Below are positions 1 to 7,396 of a stretch of 12,456 nucleotides of DNA, in pieces. The notes under the pieces were generated by a model, which ran no database searches, was not told where the DNA came from, and saw only the letters and a program-made list of their open reading frames with translations. Every line of letters begins with the position of its first letter. Within the stretch, counting starts at the first letter, position 1. The stretch comes from Lactifluus volemus (Eukaryota; Basidiomycota; Agaricomycetes; Russulales; Russulaceae), in assembly GCA_022376515.1 (NCBI GenBank), contig WTXI01000597.1:1-12456 (forward strand), in the 5' to 3' direction. The position numbers and the translations under genes are program-made.

Positions 1-2
1 AT

Positions 3-158
3 CTGTGCACGTATTTAATTTCCGAGTCTACGTCTGCTCATCCTCCTCTAGAGAACTTGAAGGCAATGCGGAGCTTCAACGGCATTTGCACTCGCACACC
101 GATTGGTGCCGCTTTCCAGGGTTTGATCGACGGACCGTCGTGGACGTGCCAGGAGTAG
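3..158 (+). CDS. Possible 3' end of a gene running in from the left edge
   Basis: A reading frame is open from the window edge to a TAG at 156-158, about 51 codons. Its end reads FNGICTRTPIGAAFQGLIDG followed by PSWTCQE, which is fairly protein-like in composition. I do not recognise a family. The opposite strand of the same stretch is also open, and 51 open codons can arise by chance, so this is only a candidate terminal exon. Sequence to the left of the window would decide it. Confidence 0.2.
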   Translation: MCTYLISESTSAHPPLENLKAMRSFNGICTRTPIGAAFQGLIDGPSWTCQE

Positions 159-374
159 CAGGAGTTGATAGAAGAAATGAATGTGGGGGTTGGTGAAGGA
201 AGGGAATTAGTTTTACGCCGCAACCTCGAAATTGTCGCGCGAGACCGCCTAGCTGTTAGAACCGGCCAATCAACCATTTAAGCGGAAGAGGTTACTAGCA
301 ACACGAGACTATCCGTTCTGATGTAATAAGGTGGGGGTTAAACAAAAACAACTAGAACAAGTTACATTTGTACA
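159..374. other. Intergenic spacer
   Basis: I see no convincing exon, repeat or RNA gene here. It would separate a possible rightward gene ending at 158 from the stop of the minus-strand membrane-protein gene at 375, so it would hold the 3' ends of both. Confidence 0.5.
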
Positions 375-2107
375 TTAAGCCTCCGTATCGTCCTTTTTCT
401 GAGCTTCAGGATAAAACCCACGCTCTTCGTCTCCCATCCGTGACGGCACTGAGACTGAGGCAAGAACGGAGGTGTTCGGCACAACGAAACGCATGTCAGA
501 CTCGATCGTCTTCTTTATCGCGACGTGTTTCTCCACTCCACTCCGTGTCATCCCATCCCAGCAGGGAATCACTCCCAATAATCGGGACGGGAATGCTGAT
601 TGCACTGGCATCACTGTAAGTGTATAGGTTATTCTGAGAGTCGCGAACAGCGTCAGGAAGGAAGAGCCTTACTCTATAAGATGCCGGAAGAGATCTCGAT
701 AGGACCGAGAAGACGCAATAACACTGTATGCATATGAATAAGAATTTCGAGAAAGAATTGAATTATTGACGTACACCACGACAACTGTCCGGTGTCCAAG
801 CGAGAAGCGTAATTAGTCGCGAAAATGGAACAATGACCTGGATGGACATACGCAGAGGAAACTGGAACATCTACAATTCGAGAACTTTCAGCGAACCGTC
901 AACAAAAAACAACTAGTGCCACTGACCACATCCCAAGGTTCTGTTGATGTGATTCAACGCGTGAATAACCATACTCCAAGTGCATCCAAATTTGCTCACC
1001 ATTGATGTTTAGGAAGGGCATTACCTGGATAGTGAAGCAAAAATGACTCAATCCGGTGAACCAGGCAAGATTCAGAACAAGGATGACATACCACACCCGG
1101 AATCTCCGTGAAGATAGCTGCAGATATCCAGAACAAGCCTTGGTAATACAGCAACTTCCATAGACGTGTATGAGCCGCTTGTAGATCACACCGACGATCA
1201 TAGTTCCCACAAATAACATTTACGATGAATGCCGTCAACAGACTCCACCTGTAGTCTTCTGTGCCAGCCAAAGAACAAGTTTTATCAGCGGGGACCATTC
1301 ACTGTGACCCTGAAAAGTTCATAGTATTAGTACTATGGATATATTATAACGCAGAATTTGGAAAAAGAGTACCCTTGATATGGCTAGGAATCAAGAGGTT
1401 AGAGACTCGACTATGAGGACGATAACCTATGAAACTCCTACCAAAGAGTGTCCCAGAAAAACCGCAGAGCCAAGCAAGCGTAGCAAATACCACGACCCTA
1501 CGGTCCAGTGACCATATTGCAACTCTATCGACGATGAGGGCCTGTGACGTGAAATAGAGTAGTAGATGACTCACGCCCGAAGCAGAAGAAGAAATGAGGC
1601 ACCACTTGCCGCAGGCCAAGCTGTGATCTGGGAAATATCGGTCAGCATGCAGTAGAAGAAGGGGCAATCGACAAGCCGTACCACGATGCCACGAAGCCAA
1701 GCCTGCATAGGGTAAGAGTGAGTATATATATGGCATATGGGACAAAACTAGCGAGACATACATCGCAATTAAATGGCCTTTTAAGGTTGACTCCCACAAT
1801 GACGACAATAGGGAGCTAAGACACAATAACCTTGTGGCGATGTATGGGATATACGACCATCGCCATGGTCGCTTTCTCGTGTAAATATTCCATTCGAAAC
1901 CAAACGTGGTGAGATATTCCCATCTATTCTAGATGTGAGCCAGACTAGATCTTCTCGGTGAACATGGAATCTCACATATACAGCCCTGCGAAGGTGTGTA
2001 GCACTTTCAAGTAATTATCTAGGCAGGGTAAGCTTAATGCACGGTGATAGTAAATAGGGATGGTACAAACTATAGGTCTCCAGAGCATATGCGGGGGAAG
2101 ATACCAT
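375..2107 (-). CDS. DUF6533-like seven-helix membrane protein, frame-disrupted
   Basis: Probable multi-pass plasma-membrane protein of a basidiomycete family of unknown function. Exons read from high to low: 2107-2071 (ATG start), 2018-1982, 1928-1762, 1702-1575, 1524-1442, 1383-1373, 1309 to about 1062, 940-927, 870-852, 784-775, 723-673 and 613-375. Nearly all introns are GT-AG and 50-67 nt. Landmarks in order: NNYLKVLHTFAGL, WEYLTTFGFEWNIYTRKRP (the DUF6533-type first loop), YIPYIATRLL, VNLKRPFNCDAWLR, SGASFLLLLRAVAIWSLDRR, GHSEWSP, RLWKLLYYQGLFWISAAIF, EPWDVMFQFPLLVVVVIASS, then RSYRDLFRHLI and an acidic tail. Frame breaks lie near 1811-1813, 1290-1293, 1211-1213, 1165, 1088 and 505. Two joins (exon 2 to exon 3, and 1062 to 940) do not keep phase. 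The intact splice sites favour sequencing error, but a young pseudogene is possible. The family name is from memory; the gene's existence is well supported. Confidence 0.75.
1373..1383 (-). other. 11-nt micro-exon of the membrane-protein gene
   Basis: The intron at 1384-1441 (GTAGGA to CCTAG, 58 nt) and the intron at 1310-1372 (GTACTC to TTTCAG, 63 nt, with a TACTAATAC branch-site match) leave only 11 nt between them. Joining 1442, 1383-1373 and 1309 keeps the frame and gives LFAISRGHSEWSP, which fits the loop before the sixth helix. Other tiny exons at 940-927, 870-852 and 784-775 carry the last helix. Confidence 0.55.
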
Positions 2108-2538
2108 TGTTTATGATGCGAGACGATGAGAACTGAACGAGCAGAATCGGGAGCCTGAGAGGTTCGGGGAACGAAAAGTTTGTAACGTCGAGGGCTTTAT
2201 GAGCCATTCGATGAAGTTGAAGTGTTCACGGCGCTTAGAACAGGTCCCTATGTGTAACCTGTCATGTCATTCCACTGGTACATCAGATTTCTGCGACTCT
2301 CCATCATTGATGGCTGTGTCTTGGGCCTATCATTCAATTCAAAAGTTTCCGATCATCCACCAATCACGTGAGGTTCGGAGGTGGATCGTGATGACGTGAT
2401 TACTACTCACGTCCGTAGATTCCGATGCGTATTCGTTGGTTGCTAAAATCGAGGGCTGGAGTAGAAAAGCCACGGGATATTAGAGACAGACTGCTTGCTT
2501 TCAGATTTGCATTGGTACTTACAACTGGTATATTCCAA
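2108..2538. promoter_or_regulatory. 5' flank of the membrane-protein gene
   Basis: The gene's ATG is at 2107, in the context CATAAACAATGG on the minus strand. The minus strand just upstream is pyrimidine-rich, as in many basidiomycete leaders. A CACGTG E-box-like palindrome lies at 2365-2370. I see no TATA box that I would trust and no coding exon. Confidence 0.4.
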
Positions 2539-2583
2539 AACCTTTCATCTTCAAGTTCTGCCGGAACTTGATGATGAAAGGTT
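2539..2583. repeat. Near-perfect inverted repeat, 20-nt arms
   Basis: The left arm 2539-2558 and right arm 2564-2583 are reverse complements with a single mismatch, separated by the 5-nt spacer TGCCG. The core is CCTTTCATCTTCAAGTTC facing GAACTTGATGATGAAAGG. It lies in non-coding DNA about 430 bp upstream of the membrane-protein start. It could be a remnant of a foldback element, a hairpin in an unannotated transcript, or a chance palindrome, though the length makes chance unlikely. Confidence 0.85.
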
Positions 2584-4549
2584 GGACTTCAAGTTACTTG
2601 CCATATTCGTGCGACCTTTGCGACCCTGCATGATTAAGAAGAGATAGGGGTGGAGTAATTGAACGGACAATTGCAGGCACTTTCAGATTTTGATCGGTGT
2701 TTCATCCATTTTACGGGAATTTCATCCCGTGAATGAAGCATCAGCGCACCCCACTCAAACTAGCCATCACATACGATACAAACCTCCCACTCAAGCACAC
2801 ACTCCCCAGAGAATTGTTGAGCACGCCTTTTTTGAGCACGCCTTTGTAATTTGGATACGTGTTGCGGAAAGAAATTTGATGAGCGACAAGCGAAAGTAAT
2901 TAGTGTATTATAAAATAAAACTTACCTTGGGTCGGCATCTTGTATGATACCCGTTTTGATTGTACCGCCCCTCTGAGACGTGAGCCAATGTGGTGTAGAG
3001 TATACATCAATTCCCTATTGTCGGAAGAAGCCAGAGATGCCTGAGGTTCCCGCTATTTGATCCACCGCCACTCTCTTTTTGGTGATCACGGCATAACATC
3101 GACGAAACACTCATCACGTCTCTGTATCACTGGCACACACACAGAATGTCAATCACTTCACTTTCGGTGCCGTACGGTAAAGTCGTACAGCCTTTTGCAA
3201 CGAGCCCTAACTCACTCCGCCGGAGCCAGAAACGCAGTGGCAGTTGCCTCGGATGTAATTCTATTGTCCGCTCTCGTCGTTGACGGCTTCCGGTTGTCTG
3301 CTACTGGGTGGATACTTGAACGAATCTCCTTGTCCCAATCCGCATACTTGGACACAGCAGATTTCAATTGACCACTGGCGGGACGCCTATTATGTGAGCG
3401 CCCCAATTTTAAACCACCAATTTTTAATAACCGCCCATAACGACAGATGGCCCTGAACTTGATGACTTGTAACAAATGACTCCGACATTGCCAAAAAAAA
3501 AAAGAAAAAGACAGTGAGGATTTACAACCATGGAAGCACCTCCAAGCTATGGCTCTTCTCTACTAGTAGTATCAATCCCCCTTGCCCCTACACCCGGAGC
3601 CCACCTGATGTCTCCTGAAATATTAAAAGTCAACCAACATCCCCGGGCCATGAATTGTCCGTTGGTTCTCTGTGTTTGTCTTCCGAGTCCTCTCGACAAC
3701 CACGACTCGGATGTTCGGCCCATGCAGGGTCCGCAAAAACGAATCCTTTTCTCACGCAATTCCTCACTGCATCTCCGATGATGTCCTTGGGTACTTTATC
3801 TGGAAGTGACGACCCCTCATACGTGTCTTTGAATTCTTTTGAACAAAAATATCGATGAATCGACAATGATACGCAATTCCACCTTGGCTCCAAAGCCCAT
3901 CACTACGCAAGTCCTCCGCTAAACTCTGCCAAAGTGATGTAGCCTAGTACGCCCAAAGTGGCAATCAACTCGCTTCCTGCGGCACGACTCCTGCCTTGGT
4001 CATCATCCTTTTGATTGATAATGTTGCTGATGAGAAGTGGCATGTCCGTCAGAAAGTAAACAGTCGTTGACGAGTTAGCTAAGCTGGGCGGGCAGGAGAG
4101 AATTGAGCCTTCAAACAGCTAGGCTGGCCGGCCCACTGATAGCGAGGCCACAGGGGTTGCATCATGATGAGTTGTGGGTGGACGATAGTAGGGGTGTGTC
4201 ACCCGCCCGAGTCTTTTATCCATGGCGGCTGTCAACATGGCTGTCTGTGACGCTATCCACAGTAGGAAGATCGCTATGACCACTACCACAAAGTGTCCTG
4301 TAGCTGAGGAAAGAATCTTTGTCTTGTTAATCGGAAGCCCAAGCCTCCTACTGACAAGCACTCTACCTCTTTGCGATAGGCCGTCACCTTCTGAACGCGC
4401 CCGCCCATCGAATATCCGACAACCCTGCTTATGACCAGAGCGCCCAAAGGGAATCTGAGCGAGCAGGAAGCTCGAGTATGTCAATGACGTCTGAGAGAAA
4501 AAAAAAAGAAGTCATGAACGGGCCTGGCTTGCGTTTTGCAAGTTTACTG
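2584..4549. other. Long non-genic stretch
   Basis: I find no recognisable gene. Items seen: a 15-nt tandem duplication at 2817-2846; a donor-like CAAG/GTAAGT on the minus strand near 2930 following an ATG at about 2939; an ATG-led plus ORF at 3530-3781 that continues in another frame to 3858; and a minus-strand stretch near 4230-4310 that would encode one hydrophobic segment. None joins into a supported gene model. Given the indel load nearby, a degraded or error-broken gene could be hidden here. Confidence 0.4.
2817..2846. repeat. 15-nt tandem duplication
   Basis: TTGAGCACGCCTTTT at 2817-2831 is followed directly by TTGAGCACGCCTTTG at 2832-2846, differing only at the last base. It is a local slippage-type duplication in non-coding DNA. 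Confidence 0.8.
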
Positions 4550-4612
4550 CAGCCATGGTCTGCCTTTTGTGAATGATGCTGAGCACCATTCACGAGAGAC
4601 AGACCATGGCTG
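4550..4612. repeat. 63-nt imperfect palindrome, 31-nt arms
   Basis: Arms 4550-4580 and 4582-4612 are reverse complements around a single central base at 4581. There are 27 Watson-Crick pairs and 2 G-T pairs (4566/4596, 4568/4594); the mismatches are 4563/4599 and 4576/4586. The outer 13 pairs (CAGCCATGGTCTG facing CAGACCATGGCTG) are perfect. As DNA it could extrude as a cruciform; as RNA it would form a long hairpin like a small-RNA precursor. No flanking gene uses it as coding sequence. Confidence 0.9.
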
Positions 4613-5425
4613 TGCCTCACGATGCTTTCCACATGATAAGGTGCGTAACGTCCTCCCAAAATCCAACGATTGGCGGAGAGGGGATACCTTGTCCCGTAAT
4701 GATCATCGGTGTAGACAGACGCCATTTTGTTGCGAGCGAGAAATAGGCCCCCTCCATTTAGCAACATTAAGGTCCACGTGCGGTGCGCACTACATCCACG
4801 CAACGTGGTGCGTGCGTGCTTCCAAGACGCCGCTCCTGTATAATCATCTTCCTTCTTGACGTCCCAAATTGACGCGCATCCTTATCTCCGTTGACAATCG
4901 CACCACGGACGGGGGGGAGGGGGGGAGGTTGCGGCCGCGCCACACGGTCCGCAGATGACAACGACGATGACAAGTATGCTTGAAACATACGTACTTTGTG
5001 TTTCTCCCTCCCCGCCGTTTCGAACGAAAGACCTGTTTCTGCAAAAAAAAAAATCAGATCCGCCGCGAAAAACCTTTTCGATTTCCCGGTTCGTAGAGAA
5101 TCACTCGCAACGGTTGGAGCTCTTTACCTGACAAACAGAGGGACTAGCGAGACGCATTCCATCCGTGCCATTGCCATGCTGCATTGAACACGTAGATGAA
5201 TACATTGCGGGTCCCTTGTGCCAATGAACGTCAGCGGTAACGAGATTACAAAGGAAGGAAATGTAGAAACAAGCTTGGAATTGATTGAACGCACGGCGCT
5301 CGCCACTGCTTTTTCGCGCATGTTGCTACTGTACAATGTGATGAGTCCAAGTGAGAGAGCGCTTAGGCACAAATTCGCCGGGCCGCGAACTAACGTGCGC
5401 GTCCTTTGTTCTCTCTTGGCATCAT
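4613..5425. promoter_or_regulatory. 5' flank of the coiled-coil gene
   Basis: No supported exon is visible. The stretch contains a G-rich motif at 4911-4928, an 11-base A-run at 5043-5053 and a pyrimidine-rich leader (TTTGTTCTCTCTTGG) just before the ATG at 5426. Several frames are open for 60-110 codons, but none is protein-like. Confidence 0.4.
4911..4928 (+). other. G-rich tract, possible G-quadruplex
   Basis: Two runs of seven G are split by one A and followed by A and GG. Two G7 runs can supply four short G-tracts, so a quadruplex is plausible on the plus strand. It lies about 500 bp upstream of the coiled-coil gene's ATG. Confidence 0.6.
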
Positions 5426-6685
5426 ATGGAACCATCTCCGATGCAAGCACACCTACCTCCAACACAAGACGTGCACATCAAAACAGAAGAGCGAGCTCGT
5501 GTGCGTCGTATCAAAAAAAAAAAACCCTGGAGGGAAAACTGAGCCATATTGATTTTAGCCCATTCCACCTCAACAAGTACCGTTATACCCACAGCGTGTT
5601 CAACGGTACAAAGACAAGTTGCGTTCTCTCTTTCTCTCTCTCTTGTCTCTCACACGCTTTATATCGCGTAGATTTCAAGCTCTCCGCGAGCGTTATGAAT
5701 CCGTAACAAACGTACGCATCTTCCCCCTTTTTTTTCTCATCCACAATGAATGAACCACCCCACCCCCACCCGGGCGCGATTCTAGACGCACACAGAATAT
5801 ACCCGCCAAATTCAACGGGCGACCGAAAAAGAGCAGCGTCTCCAAGCCGAGATCAAGTATCTACGCTCCCTTTCCCTCCTCCAGAAACACAGTAGTTGAC
5901 TGAAAAACTCTATCCTCCAGTATGCTTTTGGACTCGGCGCTCTCAACGACACAATTTCAATCTACAGCGCCGACACCAGCTCCAGGTTCAGGTCCAGGTT
6001 CAGCAGCAGCAACAGCACCCCCATCCTCCCTCACGCCTACAGCAGCAACAGCAGCAGCAGCAGCAGCATTGCTCTCCTCGTCTCGCGGGACGCCCCCCAC
6101 ACCCATCCCAGGGCAAACGACAAGGACGACGCCGACACCGACATTGACACACGCTCCAGCGTCCTCTCCCTCGTCTCCTCATGCACCTCCACAATACCAC
6201 CAGCACTCGCACTCGCACCACCCTCATCATCGTCATCGTCATCACAAGACAGGAGGATCACACGTCGTCCCTCACACTCATACGCATACGAACGGTCATT
6301 CTTCTTCTTCTTTACCTAGTAGGGCTACCTCTCCGCATGTTGTTCACGAACACTTGCACTCACACCGCGCACCATCCGTACCACCACCATTACCACCACC
6401 ACCACCACCAGCATCCGCACATAGTGGCATAACTACTGTCGAGGTGCGTGCGTGCCCGACGACACCCGAACTCCCAACACGAAAAACTCCAGCTCGTTTG
6501 TGACTGAAACCTTTTTCCAGGGCGGTGCGGCATACGCAGGTACTGAATACTACCGTTCCTCATCATCGTCTTATACCAGTCCGGCTGGCCCTGCACACGC
6601 GAGTGCTGGTAATGGTGGTGGACCTGTACCATCATCGACAAGCGGCCACTCACACCTTTGCGACGGTGACCACTACCCAAATTAG
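5426..6685 (+). CDS. Coiled-coil protein, candidate INO80E/Iec3-like INO80 subunit
   Basis: Exons 5426-5500, 5595-5617, 5672-5711, 5786-5856, 5921-6443 and 6521-6685 (TAG) total 897 nt, or 298 residues, with phase kept over five GT-AG introns of 54-94 nt. Residues 26-77 form an amphipathic helix, with YKDKFQALRERYESVTN at 30-46 and RLQAEINMLLDSAL at 64-77. The spacing of YK.K, the His 18 residues on and the LLD end matches my memory of human INO80E and fungal Iec3, chromatin-remodeller subunits in the nucleus. That assignment is inference. The rest is low complexity: Ala/Pro/Ser at 85-121, His-rich at 157-218, a Pro run at 221-233 and a Ser/Gly tail. The ATG at 5426 is chosen because it opens exon 1 directly after a CT-rich leader; an alternative Met is at residue 6. 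The weakest splice call is the GTTGCG donor at 5618. No frame break is seen, unlike the two other main genes. It converges with the HSF gene. Confidence 0.75.
6008..6069 (+). repeat. CAG-type trinucleotide tract inside exon 5
   Basis: Interrupted AGC/CAG repeats lie within exon 5 of the coiled-coil gene. In the spliced frame they read as Ala/Thr (part of the 98-119 region). The next frame over reads them as Gln and the third as Ser. Slippage here could change the length of the Ala tract. Confidence 0.8.
6379..6413 (+). repeat. CAC-type trinucleotide tract
   Basis: A run of CCACCACCA-type units in exon 5 encodes the proline stretch of the coiled-coil protein in its supported frame; a neighbouring frame would give poly-His. 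It is probably unstable in length. Confidence 0.7.
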
Positions 6686-7396
6686 AAGTAACAATTTCTT
6701 TCGGGAAGTGAGAGTCTATCTGTAAATGTTACTACTACATTCATTTGGTTTTTTTTTTGTTCTTCTACTTGGGTTATGAAAGAAATTTCCTCTTCCTCCT
6801 CTCTTTGCTTATGAGAGTAAACGAAGAACGAGAGGGGCATATCATACACCATGGTTTCTATGAGCGAGTAGAGAGAGCAAACGAGGCGAGAGCAAGGCAC
6901 AAAAGAAAAGAAGGGGCGAAAAAGGGTAAGAAAAAAATTGGATTTTTGTGTATGTTGGGGGGGGTTTGCAATGAGGTAAAAGATTCTCCTTTGTTCAGTA
7001 CACACAAGGACGAGAAGACTCTCAGGCAAATAATAGAGAGAAAAAACAAACCGGGAGGGATAACGATGGAAGTAAAAAGGGGTTGGATAGTGGAACTTGT
7101 GAGCCTTGTCAGCAAAGTACAACACATGGGGAAAAAAAATATAGAGAGAACGGGGGAAACTGATGGATTCTGCGATATCCGTGCAAAAAGCGATAATAAT
7201 GAAAAGCACACAGGACGCGCGAAAAGAAGAAAAAAATGGACAGTAACGAGCAGCATGTCAGAGGGGGTAGTAGATATTGAGGACCACCAAATGAAGGGCG
7301 TCAAAAGTTGGATGCGAGAGATAAACTTCACCGGACGGACGAATGAAAGGAATGAAGCATAAAATGAGGACGGGTCCTTTGTATCATAGCATAAAC
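6686..7396. other. Convergent 3' spacer with strong purine skew
   Basis: This lies between the stop of the coiled-coil gene (6685) and the stop of the HSF gene (7397). From about 6770 to 7340 the plus strand is rich in A and G, so the minus strand is pyrimidine-rich. Three overlapping frames stay open for 175-205 codons because of this skew; the Lys/Glu/Arg-rich or Phe/Ser/Leu-rich products look like composition artefacts. TGTAAATG at 6721-6728 is a possible 3'-end signal for the plus gene. The region probably holds the two 3' UTRs. Confidence 0.55.

Noticed and set aside
3057..3475. Overlapping open frames on both strands
   Set aside because: The plus one has a hydrophobic stretch (NAVAVASDVILLSALVVDGF) loosely like a membrane helix, and the minus one is polar and plausible too. 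Neither joins to exons with splice signals.
4129..4136. GGCCGGCC palindrome
   Set aside because: Too short to mean anything beyond a chance GC palindrome.
5218..5706. 162-codon plus frame before and over exons 1-3
   Set aside because: It runs through three predicted introns and is not protein-like outside the exons. The spliced model gives a continuous coiled coil.
6000..6261. Cys-rich and Leu-rich minus frames across the CAG tract
   Set aside because: They are antisense shadows of the repeat; the plus-strand splice model explains the region.
6745..7362. 205-codon plus-strand open frame
   Set aside because: It has no ATG at its start, lies in a strongly purine-skewed spacer where two minus-strand frames are also open, and its Lys/Glu/Arg-rich product shows no domain.
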